DNA of 64,000 bases from Mesotaenium endlicherianum (GCA_009602735.1 WELA01006442.1:60594-124593); one strand, 5' to 3'; shown: positions 21,113 through 32,690, counted from the first letter of the stretch. The notes: generated by a model not told the origin, from the sequence alone. Numbers and translations are program-made.

Positions 21113-21542
21113 CATGCATGCATGCATTGGGATTGTTGCGCGTGACCACTTAGCCTTCCAGCTGACAATCACGCCTATGTGGCTGGCTGGCAGCGTTTAG
21201 GATGAACGCTCACGCCGTGACCAGTCACCTAAGGGCCTAGCCGAGGCGGCACACAACGCCCTTTGCAACATCCCCGCTGTACTTGGTTTGGATAGCCGAT
21301 TGATCAGTACCTTTCTTGGCACTTGCAAGTCTGGCTCATTCCTGGTCCCATGCCCCTAGCCTTTCGACTGACCAATTGGTCCACATCCCCATCCCGTCCT
21401 GGGTGTGGGTGTGACATGTCGTGACCACCTTGTCAGTGACAACGACTTCGACATGACCGCTGACTCGGTCCTCTGGTCGGTGAGTCAATGCTGACTTCCC
21501 ATATCTGGGCGGCCGTGACTTGCGCTGCGCGTGCGGCACCGT
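21113..21542 (-). repeat. 5' LTR of element B, truncated
   Basis: Matches 5123-5551 closely, beginning at the ATGCATGC run. Similarity stops abruptly after GTGCGGCACCGT, where repeat D begins. About 320 bp of the LTR (counterpart of 5552-5868) are missing. No obvious TGG-type primer-binding site was found inside. Confidence 0.85.
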
Positions 21543-22160
21543 CATTTGATAGCAGTCGGGACACTGGTCTTTCGGCATCAATCGATGGTAAATATGTAAG
21601 TTTCATATTTTTTCCCCACTGTATCGATCTCGACCGTTTGCTGTTTGGTGTTGAGAAGGTACGAGAAATTCGACTGCGCATCGCCTCGCAACCCATACTC
21701 CCAGATTCGTCGGGTTTCCTTCGCCACTCTGTCAAAAAACGTGTTCTCGACTCTTCGTTACTCTGGCAAAGCTTTTTCCGTTATAATGTGAAGTCTTCGG
21801 CCGTTTGCCCAAGCACATCGACTCAGCTTGTGGAAAATCTCGACGGGTGCCGTTTGCCCGTGCGCCTCGGTTCCAGTTTTCCGTGCGCCTCGGGAAGGGC
21901 TCGAGCGTGCGGGGTAAAATTTACCCGCTACCAAAAAGGTCCACCACCATGCGTGGGGCAAGGGGGATTGAGAGTATTCGGGTACCACCAAAGCAACTTG
22001 AAAGCACGGTACACCCTGAACTATTTAAAATTGCTGGAAATTGCTGAATACGGACCGACGCTCGCAAGCGTGCGTGTGGGTGCTGGTAAGTGTCTTTCAG
22101 CGCACATACGTGCGAGTGTACATGCGGCACCTCAGATTCTTTGGGACTGCACTTTCAACT
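21543..22160 (+). repeat. Dispersed repeat D, copy 1
   Basis: From about 21620 it matches the reverse complement of 32205-32680 (my estimate 80-85%), and 21620-21690 matches the reverse complement of 61737-61803. Shared landmarks include TTCGGCCGTTTGCCCAAGCA, GTGCGCCTCGGTTCCAGTTT and a TTATAATG. The short ORFs in it are not conserved between copies. It could be an LTR, SINE or promoter-containing repeat. Confidence 0.75.
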
Positions 22161-22189
22161 GAAAAAAGAGTGGATTAGGTAAATGATGG

Positions 22190-22470
22190 ATGATATCCTA
22201 TGTAAAGGACGTAATGGCGCGCGTGCGTGAGTGCATGATGCGCATATGTGCGCATGAATTTGTGCAACGGTGCGACTACGCATGCAAAGCACGCGAGTGT
22301 TTATGCATAGGTGCATGCATATATGCTTGAGTGTGTATGCATGGATAAGTGTGTGGTGTTTGTAAAAACGCACTTGCAAAATTAGTGAGTGTGTAGTTGC
22401 ATATGGACGCTTGGATGCAAAGATGCGATATAAGTAATGCTTTGCTCCTGTGTTTGTGTACATGTTTAAT
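22190..22470. repeat. Alternating purine-pyrimidine tract next to repeat D
   Basis: Rich in TG/CA and GC steps (for example GCGCGCGTGCGTG, GTGCATGCATATATGC). A similar tract occupies 31960-32150 beside the other D copy, so it may be part of the D family. Confidence 0.6.
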
Positions 22471-23366
22471 GCGCACGCTTGAATGGAAAGTTGCCAATTG
22501 TGTAGGGATGGTGCTTGTATAAAAGAGAGAAAGATTCATACTCGTACTTACAAAAAATCTGCATGATATTAATTTGATTGTGTAAAGACATTTTTAAGAC
22601 AAACTTCGGATTTAGAATACGGTCAAATAGTCAAACAATATTTGTTGCAAATATTCACTTGCATCTTAGCTCAAGATGTGCACATGTATAGCAAGATCTA
22701 CAATGGCAACAATTTACTTGTGGAATACGAGCGTATTATTACGCCGTCGTCCACAAAATAAATGAAATACAACACATATTCAAAAAAAAATGATTATATA
22801 TACATTGAAGTGAACATTGGGGAATACTAATGCTAGAACTTATTGATTTCAAGGCAAAGAAGTACAATATGCATGTTGCAAGTGACAGCCATGGACCGTC
22901 TGATACGCGCGGCGGAAGTCGCGGCGAGTCAAAGTACGGTACGAAAACACGTTGACTAAAGAAGACCAAGTTACGTCGATCTCCAAAAGCGAGTCAGTCA
23001 CGCAAGACTCCAGCAGAGGAGCAGAGAGCTCAGTGGCACAAGCGTGAGACTCGAGCCGAGGTGTCATCAATATTGCATGTGCAGCTTGGAGGGAAACACA
23101 AGTATGCACGGAGTTGGAGTCCCATTTGCGAAGAAAAATGAAAGAAAGAAAAGAAAGAGCGTGAAGGAGAAACACGTCATCCTCTTGGCAATCGGGAGCC
23201 GGAGAGCCACGCTTCTGCCGAGTGTATTCAAAATTTCGTTTTCTTTTGCATTCCAAATTTGTAGATAAAACTAGTCCTACTAAGTTTCCTAGGCAAGGTT
23301 CGACTTCTTGAGAGGCTAAAGTTGGCATATTCAATTTGTTAGGAGAATTTTGGACAAAACCTACAA
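22471..23366. other. No recognised gene
   Basis: Mixed AT-rich DNA. A minus ORF at 22849-23394 runs into the solo LTR and shows no known motif. No RNA gene was recognised. Confidence 0.4.
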
Positions 23367-24086
23367 TGTAATGAATCAGTATATTGGTTGACATAATAAT
23401 TATTTAAATAATATAGTTAAATAAGTTCAGCCTACTGAACTCTAGTTAATGATCAGTCTGCTGGACTTTATATTTAATATCAGTTTAATAACTCAGCCGG
23501 AAGCAGCAGGCTGATGTCAGCTTAAGTCAGCTTGCTGACACATTCTTTGACAGCCAGCTGACTTCCGTACTCGGTAGCAGCGAACTGCCTCGATATGCAT
23601 CTAAGTGTGGTATGCTAGATGAATGGCCAGATGACATCCCTATGATGGATGGCGATTCGGTATGATGGGAGATGGCGGTGGATTGGGTTAACCGAGGTCC
23701 TACCAACGTGGTTAACTCCCGGGTAGGCGGTGCCATCGCACTGGCCGTTGAACAGTAAACTCATTCCATGTACATATGCTAGGCATTGCTTTCGAGTTCG
23801 GCATTTGAAAACGAGGCCAACTCTCTTGTACAGCTTACTGAGAGAGATCTGAATCCAAGGCGAGAAGCCATTTGATACGCACGGTCTTCTAACCTTGCTT
23901 ATGTATGAGTTTACTGATTGCATTATTGATGCTAGTTTACTTGCATTTGACTTACGAGTATTATTCCCTGCTAGTGTGTTGTCCTTTGCGGTTTAACCAG
24001 TTAACGGAAAATCCATAAAGATTACTTGCTGATATAAAGATCTTTATTAATTGTTAATCGCCTATTTGGTAAGTCAATTCATTTCA
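23367..24086 (+). repeat. Solo LTR, family A
   Basis: 720 bp from TGTAATG to ATTTCA with no internal element beside it. The flanks TACAA and TAGAA agree in four of five bases, as expected for an aged target duplication. Probably formed by LTR-LTR recombination. Confidence 0.9.
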
Positions 24087-24596
24087 TAGAACAAACATCA
24101 GAGTGCATGAATAACGTATAAGATGAGTTGTTGCTTAGTTTTCAAGTACTTATAGGTCCTTTCTGCAAGAATCAATTGCTATAATTGAGATCTCAATTAA
24201 GAATTGAGAAGATAGATATACAATAAAATACTGATAAGCATAACTAAGGGCAGAGAAGCTCTGGCCAACTAGCAATAGATTGTTGTAAATGTAAAAGTTT
24301 GACAAGTTTGTATTTTGTATGAACAATAAAGCGAAAGTCTGAAAAGATAACTATCTTCGTTCTGTAAACCCTAGCACAACTTGCAATTCATGCATGCAAA
24401 CTACAGATTGTGAACTCCTCAACATGGGCAAAAAGCGAGCCTAGAAGTTCTTAGTATTGCACTACTTCTGAAAGCATATGTTGACTTGGTTGTAACATGA
24501 ACATTGAAAATTGGAAAATGTATGAATTTCATCAGCCGACCCTGAAGAGGGGGCAAGCAAAAGTGAACCGTGTATGGAGTCGAAGAGTGGTAGAGT
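24087..24596. other. No recognised gene
   Basis: AT-rich. It contains AACAATAAAGCG, which could be a polyadenylation signal of an old LTR, but no LTR edges could be set. Confidence 0.3.
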
Positions 24597-25104
24597 TGTG
24601 ATACAAACGAAAAGGTAACTCGAGGTACTTTGATCGCGCTCTAATTGGACTTATACAATTCAAACCGACACATTTTGGTCACATTCGGTCCACGTGACGT
24701 GTCGCACGCGCCGCAACCGGCCACGTGGCGGATCGCTACACACCTCCCACCTACACGTGTGCAAGTCTCGGGCACTCATGCCGCGGCGGCGCGAGGGACA
24801 TTGTTTCGAGATAGTGTCCTTTCTTCGTACGATCCAAAGATCGCCATACGGTTGTACCATCGACCACTCTTGCACCCTAAGCATTTACGTTCTCACTAGG
24901 ACTTGATCCCTGGTATCCTGGACACAGTTGCGTACGTTCGCGCTTCGATACCATTGTAGCGATACGAATGAAAGGTTAACTCGAGGTACTTTGATCGCGC
25001 GCCAATAGTCTTATACAATTCAAACCGGCACTTTTTGGTCACATTGGGTCGCCCCACGTGACGTGTCAAACTCGTCGCAACCGTCCACGTGTTGGATCGC
25101 TATA
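24597..25104 (-). mobile_element. TRIM-like miniature LTR retrotransposon (about 508 bp)
   Basis: Two direct repeats of about 146-150 bp (24597-24742 and 24956-25104) flank about 210 bp with no coding capacity. On the minus strand the right repeat ends CGCTACA and is followed by TGGTATCGAAGC (24942-24953), close to the initiator-tRNA primer-binding sites elsewhere in the window. Just before the left repeat lies the purine-rich TAGGTGGGAGGTG (about 24743-24755), a fitting polypurine tract. Both repeats contain a TTGTATAAG-type TATA. A weak match to a 5-bp duplication (GGTAG) exists at 24589-24593 and 25105-25109. Confidence 0.7.
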
Positions 25105-26062
25105 GGTAGAACATACCATCTTTTGGAGCCTACACAAGGGGACAACACAAAAGTCAAGCAGAGAGTGAGATATTTGAGTTACCTGACGACCCGTGGCAAG
25201 CGCAGACGTCGGAAGACAAAAGGTCACAAGACTTCTTTAACTGTGAGACCTCTTATAGCAAGCAATATTATGTTCGAGAGTTGGACAGATGGCGAAATGC
25301 TTGGTCTAAAGTTAGAAAGTTCTAGTCGCCAGTGAAGACGATTAGTGACAAAAAGGATGAGAATCCTAAAACCAAAATGCTTAACACTAGGTCTCCCAAG
25401 GGAAAGACCATATATGGTCCAATAATGCACCCCCTAAGTCACACTATATTGAAATAACCACTGAAGCTATGACTATGTGTGATAGACCATTAGAGAGCTT
25501 ACATCACAAAGCATTGCACTGGCCATGTGGCCCGCAATTTTCGGAAAGGTAAGGTGTACTTTTCGTACAAGGTGTGTACGGTAACAAAAAACGAGCAAAT
25601 AGGGCCAACTTTACCTTCACACACTATGAATTTGGATTTGAACAAGTAGTTGTTGATTTAATCTGGGGTAGGCGTGTGTCTTACCCATCATATGAAACAG
25701 ATTTCACTTCATTCTAATCAGTAGCTTTGTGGAGGCACACTCTGTACTTAGTGGACCATATGGGGTCCGGGTATTTTTCGTACTTCTTAGTGCCTCATGC
25801 ACCAAAGCATCACAGTTAATAATTCATAATTTATTCTTTACAAATGCAAATAGTAATCTAAAAAGTGGAGCTTGAAAGTAAGGTCTTACTTAACTTATAA
25901 AAAGATATTCATAAATAAAATAATGAACTAAAATGATTAAAAATGAATTATTAGTTGCAAAATATCGCAGAATCAACAGTTTTGCACACATGAAGCTGAA
26001 CTATTTATGGAGCACAATGTCTTTCATATATGTTTCTGTTGCAGTTCCTCTGCTCTACAGTC

Positions 26063-26626
26063 CTACTTCTTACTGCTACTCAGCTTGTAGGGGCCACTAT
26101 CTACATGTGCTATGTGCCTGTTGGTATGGTACTCCTCAAAGCAAGGCGCGGGGCAAAGCGCTACTCCACACGTTGCGCACCAATAGCTAGGCCTTACCTT
26201 ACTCTTCTCATGGCCTAGGTCATACAACTTGCTCCTGCACACTACATATCCTGGTCTAGAGCCTCCTGGAAGGTGCTCAGGAAAGTGTCTCCCTAGGAAC
26301 CTGTCAATCCCAGCCCGCCCCGCACTCCAGCGAAAGCGCCTTCCCTTATGTGGATCATGGAAGTCTGTCATCTCCGCTACAACATCTAACATGAAGGATA
26401 CTTGTCACTCTCAGGATGGGCCAGGTTGTAGAGGATGTAGGCATCGGCCAGGGCAGCATCAAATAGACCCCAATATAGTTTGTGCCACCACTTTAAGCTC
26501 ACAGCAGAAGTCTCGACAAAGAACTTATCTCTCACACAGAGCTTGTAAAATCGATCAACAGCGTCTTTGTGTGTTGTGTAGTGCACCACAATGTTTGGAG
26601 AAGTTATGGTTAAGGAGAAATCATGG
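26063..26626 (-). pseudogene. C-terminal part of piggyBac-like transposase
   Basis: Contains KWWHKLYWGLFDAALADAYILY, typical of the end of the DDE_Tnp_1_7 domain. After a frameshift near 26390 the Cys-rich C-terminal domain follows: YVVCRSK, then WCATCGVALCPAPCFEEYHT, the zinc-binding motif that binds the element ends. The catalytic Asp residues upstream are absent, so it cannot transpose by itself. Confidence 0.8.
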
Positions 26627-27112
26627 TTATGGAGCAGTTGCCCTTCTCCTCCTCTCCCTTTTCTCATTTTTAACAGTAGGAACAATGAGCATCAGCTGCT
26701 TACCTCTTCCGGTGTCAGGCCTGCCCCTCTTCCTCATAATATCCTCCTCCTCCTCCTCCTCCATTGGGAGGACGAAATTACCCTCATTCTCCCTCGAATT
26801 TGAAAGCAAAGAGGCCCCTGAGGAAACCAAGCCAAAACGAACTACATGCGGATCGAAATAAAACCAGGAATCTTCAGGCACTGTAGATAGGTACTGCCTG
26901 ACCTGCCATGCCTCCCATTGCTTCTTTTCTTTGTCATACAACACTTCTATGAGCCATGATTTTTCCTTTTTAGTTCTCACAATTCCGACTAAGAAAAACT
27001 CTATGTAATACTGTCCAAATGTCTTTTTCGCCCATGCATCTCCCCAGAAGGTGGCAGGGATGAGTAATTTACCACCCACAACTATTTTTGGCGCATTTGA
27101 AGAAGAAGCCAT
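26627..27112 (-). pseudogene. N-terminal part of piggyBac-like transposase
   Basis: 161 codons starting MASSSNAPKIVVGGKL. The segment around KSWLIEVLYDKEKKQWEAW looks like the Tudor/chromo-like small beta-domain found at the N-terminus of some algal and oomycete transposases. A Glu run encoded by (TCC)n and basic RKRGRP and KRERRRR stretches follow, possibly a nuclear localisation signal. It then stops where the catalytic domain should begin. The family is inferred from the terminal repeats and the C-terminal part. Confidence 0.6.
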
Positions 27113-27403
27113 GGCTCTAAGAGCTCTTTAGTGACCTCGGGTATGACAGACTTTTCACTTGAAATTTTGTTGTGAACCTGAACTTTGAACCTCCTTCTTT
27201 TCACTCTAACTTTGTCGTTAATGATCGGAAGACCATTTTGCATTTTTTCGCCTAAGGTTCAAGTCTATACGGTTCGTTTAAGCCATAATTTGTACCAGTT
27301 GGTCAACTATAGCACCCTGGAGGTCAGCGCTGAAAAATGGGGGTTAGCTAGACCATATATGATCCGAGGACCATATATGGTCCAATGGGATACCTAGTGT
27401 TAA

Positions 27404-28884
27404 GCAAACAAATTGATAAGAACTCCCTTACTCATGAGAACTTCTAGTTATGGAATACTTGCGTATCGGTCCAAGAGCATCGGATTATACCATGTAATTT
27501 CACGTATATTTAAAGTACCAAAAAAACGCGTCTAAGAAACGTGAAAAGAAATCTTTGACAAGTGTATAATGCTGATATCATCTCCTTTTTTCTAGCACTT
27601 TCTGCTTGTAGCAAATTGATACCTCTACCACTGGCAATCAAACGCGCTCGAGATTTTGAAGTAATGTGGAAGTTATGAAGCTTTTTCTCTTTAATAAAAA
27701 TCTTGGAAAATAGAAATACGCGCGTATTTTCATCATACACGTATAACTTTAATATGTATTTATTATACTAATACTTCGTATTCGTATTCCATCACTAGGT
27801 GAAGAGTTTGAGGAGATATAATGAACATATGTCTTTGAGAGGATCCGGGAAGATGCCTCATACACGCAGCCTGTGTCATTTATAATTTGGTTCAGTTATT
27901 GACTGATGACGCTTTGTTGCTTATTGACAGTTTCAAAAGGATGAAAATCTCACTTCGAAATAGGCGTTAGAAGAGCAAAAGCGGGTTACAAATCTAAAAT
28001 TCAGGAAGAAGTTGTGAAAGTGAAACTAGCTGCTCCGCTGATAAGAGTAGTGGTAAAATCCACCCCTTTTCTTGCATCATGCATGACTGTCTTAACAGGT
28101 AGATTGTCTGTGGCGTTAAAGCAATTGGAGGAAATTTGAAAAAAAACACGAGGTCGTCAAAAGTACTTTGAAGCCTTGAAAGGAAGAGTAGATGGAATTT
28201 TTACTAAATTGACAAAGATGCTATGCGGAGTCCTGTATCTGATTCTTTCATGGCCATTTAAATGACTGCTGAATATAGGCATACGGGCGCAGCATTGACT
28301 GGATACCGAAAGGAGAATAGAAGTTGGGGACGACCATCTAAGCCCTACCCATTGCTTGCGTTAAGTTTATAAGCTGCTTGAAGCATGCTTTCCAAAGAAT
28401 AGCAATGACAAGGTCCATCAAAATTTCAGTATTGCTCGTCGCAATATGCGAAGTATAGCCCGTATATATACATGTGTATATATACTTTTATGAACTATGC
28501 ATTTATGCGATGCAATAATGCAAACTATAGCTCATATGTATACACGCATGCAGATACTCAAATAAGCTTGCAATATTGTGAAGCATCAAGTCATAATTTA
28601 GATAAATACATTCATATATTACTTAATATGCTTGCACGCGATAAAGTGAGTTGGTCACCTAATATGTTACAATACACAATTGTATACGAGTTACAAACTA
28701 ATGCAAAACATTGAGCTAGGATGTATACATACATACACATCACTACGCTCTTTGTTACTTGCCAAATGACAAACCAACATATGGTACATCCTTAATATAC
28801 CATATACACAAGCAATCAAGACGACCAAAATTGTAACGATATCTAGTAATCTAATAAAAGCCAAATATGTGGATTGTTGCGATA
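27404..28884. other. No recognised gene
   Basis: AT-rich DNA with TATATA-rich patches near 28460-28490. Short ORFs only, without known motifs. Confidence 0.4.
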
Positions 28885-29100
28885 TGGCCAGATAAAACTG
28901 TAGGCGAATAGCAATTCGGAATGATGGGAGATGGTTGTGGGCTTGGTTAGCAAATGTCGTGCCAACAAGGCTAACTCTTGGCAAGGTGGTGCCATCGCAT
29001 TGTTGTTGAATTGTAAACTCATTCCACATATACATGCTAGAGCAGCTAATCGAGTTCGACATTTGAAAATGAGGCCAACTTTCTATATAATTTAATTGTG
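28885..29100 (+). repeat. Diverged LTR fragment, family A
   Basis: Aligns with the central part of the family A LTR: GATGGGAGATGG, GGTGGTGCCATCGCA, GTAAACTCATTCCA and GAGGCCAACT are in the same order. Ends are lost. Older than the solo LTR at 23367. Confidence 0.75.
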
Positions 29101-29104
29101 AAAA

Positions 29105-30350
29105 GGTGTACGAGCTGCACCACTTCAACCACAGCAAGGGAGACACAATCTGCATGATGCACCGCCACTTGGCTCACTTATGCAAAGATTCGGGTATCGT
29201 CATTGACCGTGAGGCCGCGGAGATCTTCCTACAAGCTATTAAGCAACACCTGAGAGGGGGCTATTGCACCTCTCATTGATCGCACAAGCGTTGACTACAC
29301 GTTGGCTAATGCCTACAAAGCAGTGAAGAACATAGTCTCGCGGCCGCATGCAGCAACATTAGTGACAGGGTCGGATTGGCGTCCACTGGCGTGCACCAGA
29401 AGGTTTCGTCGATCCCGTCTTTGTCTGCACGCCTCACGCTGGCTCACCAGCAGCTGCAGCAGGCGCAAAGCAACGCTCGCAGCCTGCTGTGCAAACCTCG
29501 ATGCAGAAGCGCAGCGTCCCGCGTGACAGCATCTCCATGTCAACCACCATGTAGGATAACCGTTGCTGGGCTTGCGATACGATAGGACATTCTTGCCGGG
29601 ACTGCACCATTGCGCAAAATGATGATCAGAGCAATAGCAAGTACTGCGGCAAGGTCGGGTTTTCGGGGGTCGTGCGTCGGCAGAAAAAGGGCAACCTCGA
29701 GAACGAGTAGACCCGCGAAGGTTTGACATCGGCTTGGGGCCAGCGCATGCAGGCGGCATCGCCTGGATGCAGTTGCCCGCCGCACTGACAAGTGGCAAAT
29801 ATGCTTAAGCTACAATGCAATCAGCAACGCGCTGGTTGCTTCCATGGTAAAGAACTCCCGGTTTCGTGCGCTGTTCGTTGCTGACAACGATGCATGCGGG
29901 GCGTTATTTGCATTTGCGCCTGCCATAGACGCTCTCGCGCTGACAGTTAGCATATGCGCAACGTTTGCACGCACTCTAAGCATCAACATCGACCAGAGAA
30001 GCAAGCTACCGACAATTGCAGCCGCGACGAGCGAGCTGCTGTCGTCCACACATACGTTCGTTGGCGTAGCGACAGACACGCGATTGCTGACGCAGTGCTA
30101 TGCGCTCAGGTACTCACACCTGGTGTCTCTGCACAGCACGGGCACAAATGCCATGTGGCAGCCACCTTACTGCCGGTGCTTTGACAAGCTACGCAATACC
30201 GTCCGCACGCTCGCACGTCCGCACCTGACGATGATTGCGCAACAACAGTTGCAGGGGCAGTTGCCCTGCGCTTACACCTGTTAACAACTCTCATCCTTGC
30301 GCGCTCTGACACGTTGATAGGTGGCAAGTCTACGACCAGCGCAGCCCTGT
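29105..30350 (+). pseudogene. Retroelement gag-like remnant with a CCHC knuckle
   Basis: GC-richer than its surroundings. The reading starts near 29107 (YELHHFNHSKGDTICMMHRH), changes frame near 29265 into LANAYKAVKNIVS and changes again near 29400. A knuckle CWACDTIGHSCRDC (C-x2-C-x4-H-x4-C, about 29553-29594) lies downstream, as in the nucleocapsid of LTR elements. Beyond 29800 several long overlapping frames exist on both strands but none has a known motif. The superfamily is uncertain. Confidence 0.45.
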
Positions 30351-30363
30351 CAAACATGACACG

Positions 30364-31074
30364 TGTAATGAATTAGATATAATATTCAATCACTTAGAAT
30401 AGTTAATTTAGTTCAATTTATTGTACTCTAGTTAATATTAAGTCTGTTGGACTTTTAGTCATATCCAATATAATGACTCAACCAAGAGCAGCAAGCTGAA
30501 GTCAACATAGGACAGCTTGCCGACACATTTTTTGACAGTCAGCTGACTGCCGTACTTGGTGGTATTAGTGGACTACCTAGATATGCATTTAAGTGTGATA
30601 TGCTAGATGAATGGCCAGATGAAACCCTTGGGTGGATGGTGATTCGGGATAATGGGAGATGGCTGTGAATTTAGTTAGCCGAGGTCCTACCAACGTGGTT
30701 AATTCTCGGGTAGGCGGTGCCATCGCACTTGCCGTTGAACGGTAAACTCATTCCATGTACATAGGTTAGGTTATGCTCTCGAGTTCGGCATTCGGAAACG
30801 AGGCCAACTCTCTTGCACCGCTTACTAGGAAAGATATGAATCCAAGGCGAGAAGCCATTAGTGCGAAATGTTTTCTAACCTTGCTTATGTAGGAGTTTAC
30901 TAATTGCATGATTGATGCTCGTGTACTTGCATTTGACTGATGAGTATTGCTTACGCTAGTCGTGTGGTCTTTTGCTGATTAATAAGTTAACTAGAAAATA
31001 CCATAAAAACTATTTACTGATATAAAGATCTCTTATTAATTGTCAATCGCTTATTGGTAAGTCGATTCATTTTA
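30364..31074 (+). repeat. Solo LTR, family A (diverged)
   Basis: 711 bp from TGTAATGAATTAG to GATTCATTTTA, clearly homologous to the other LTRs but with many differences. The flanks ACACG and ACGCG agree in four of five bases. Confidence 0.88.
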
Positions 31075-31127
31075 ACGCGTGAGAGTCCGCAGATAAGGTT
31101 GTGGAGAGCCTTGCGCAAGTTGAATGC

Positions 31128-31335
31128 GGTGGCATTACCTACTTGGGAGTTAAGCACGTCGATAAGACCTCAATTTATCAAATCCACATTTATCTCGCAT
31201 CATTTTGAATCAGCATCTGTTGAAGATTTTATCTAGCTATTCATCGCATGAGCACATTACATTGAATGTATTAGTAGCCAGTTCACTAGGTTCGCTTAAG
31301 ATGTTTGATTGATTGTCAAAGAATGTGTGAAAGAA
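31128..31335 (-). repeat. Diverged inverted LTR fragment, family A
   Basis: Matches the minus orientation of the LTR, for example GGTGGCATTACCTACTTGGG against GATGGCACCGCCTACCCGGG and GATTGTCAAAGAATGTGTG near the end. It lies next to the solo LTR but is much older. Confidence 0.7.
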
Positions 31336-31582
31336 CGGACAAAATAGACTTTTGCCTGCCACTGTTTGTTTAATCATTATACAAATCATAAGTCATGTTA
31401 AAGGAGTGAGCCTAACTATATATTATAATTAACTAAGATTAATTGAAATTCTAATTTTCTTTAATCATTTACAAAATGAGAAAAGGAGAGAAAGAGAGAA
31501 AGAGATGAAAGGACAGATAGTGAGTGAGTAAAGTAAGATTTGTGTCCAAAATAGCGGATTCATATATATTTGTAAGTGTAAC

Positions 31583-31760
31583 AATTTGAGCTTTTTAGGC
31601 GTATTTGGGACGCTTTCCTGATTACCTAAAGAACGTTACGCTATTCATCGATATATTATTTGATATGTGATTGCATCTTACTGAATTAATCGCCACACGC
31701 GTGTGCTGACTAATTCCTGGTCGATTGGCGAAACGACCAAGATGCTATTGCAAAAAGCAT
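31583..31760 (+). repeat. Dispersed repeat F, copy 1
   Basis: Shares an ordered series of short matches (TTTAGGCGTATTT, TTTCCTGATTACC, GATTGCAT, ACGCGTGTGCTGACTAAT) with the reverse complement of 41345-41480. Identity is estimated at 65-70%, type unknown. Confidence 0.4.
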
Positions 31761-31959
31761 CGTAAAGTAATTTGCTTACTTTGCAATAGTACGACATAAT
31801 TAATCATTACGTTACCTCAATTAAATATGAAGGAATAAGGTAATTAATCAGTGATTAATTACTTTATTTTTACTTTCATTATTGCGGATATGATTGTCAG
31901 TGTTTTTGATCAACGTCAGTCATTAACCCGAGATAAAACACCTTTGAAGTGGCCATGTG

Positions 31960-32150
31960 CACGGAGAAATACTTGCTCGCAGATACGACTATACACATCA
32001 CACACGTATCTATGCACAAATGCTCAAAGTGTACGCATGTCTGTTTGCACTCATGTTGGCGTGCTTTCCATGCTCAGACGCATCGTTGCATGAATCCATG
32101 CACGCACGGGCGCACTCACGCATGCACGCACTCACACATTACCCCCGCAT
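31960..32150. repeat. Alternating purine-pyrimidine tract next to repeat D copy 2
   Basis: CA/TG and GC-rich sequence such as CATGCACGCACGGGCGCACTC, comparable to 22190-22470 and on the same relative side of repeat D. Confidence 0.55.
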
Positions 32151-32204
32151 GATAATCTTACCTTAGTGCTCTACCTATTGCCCAAGAGCAGCTTTAAATA
32201 TAGA

Positions 32205-32690
32205 CTATACGGTCACAAGCCGCCTGTACGTTCGCACGCATAATTGCACGCACACACGTACGTACTCCCACCCGCACGTTTGCAAGCGTCGGTACGCTTC
32301 GAACAGTTCTAAGCAGTTTTAGATATTTCGGGTGCACCGTGCTTAACGACCGCTTTAGTACCCGAATACCTCTCAATCCCCTGCACCATGCATGATGGTG
32401 AAGCTTTTTTGGTAGCGGGGTTCATTTTACTCCGCACGCTCGAGCCCTTCCCAAGGCGCACGGAAAACTGGAACCGAGGCGCACGGGCAAACGGCACCCG
32501 TCGAGATTTTTCACAAGCTTAGTCGTTGTGCTTGGGCAAACGGCCGAAGACTTCACATTATAACGAGAAAAGCTTCGCCAGAGTAGCGAAGAGCCGAGAA
32601 CACGTTTTTCGACAGAGTGGCGAAGGAAACCCGGTCGAATTTGGGAGTATGGGTTGCGCCTCGAGATAGACGTGAAGTGCAAGTTTTACA
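32205..32690 (-). repeat. Dispersed repeat D, copy 2
   Basis: Inverted match of 21690-22160. It ends about 320 bp upstream of the start codon of the five-exon gene at 33006. Confidence 0.8.

Larger units (their letters stand above)
5118..21542 (-). mobile_element. Element B: Ty3/gypsy retrotransposon with C-terminal PHD finger, split by copy 2
   Basis: Minus-strand LTR element of about 7.6 kb once the nested 8.8-kb copy 2 is removed. The order on the element strand is 5' LTR (21113-21542, truncated), leader with a small ORF, gag with two zinc knuckles (18201-20325), [insertion], protease, RT, RNase H, integrase, PHD finger, polypurine tract and 3' LTR (5118-5868). The two LTR remnants match over about 430 bp. 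Gag and pol motifs differ strongly from family A: canonical DTGA protease, YIDD in RT, and no chromodomain. Several UAG/UAA stops and three frame changes in pol show it is inactive. Confidence 0.85.
25385..27399 (-). mobile_element. piggyBac-like element, internal-deletion derivative
   Basis: Flanked by TTAA on both sides (25381-25384 and 27400-27403), the target site duplicated by piggyBac transposases. Terminal inverted repeats start CACTAGGT and contain the palindrome GACCATATATGGTC-like core at both ends (near 25407-25423 and 27370-27385). The minus-strand coding remnants keep the N-terminal domain and the C-terminal third of the transposase, but not the DDE catalytic core. Confidence 0.8.

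Noticed and set aside
29540-30357. Long overlapping ORFs on both strands as genes
   Set aside because: GC-rich sequence lowers stop frequency. None has motifs, and frames compete on both strands.
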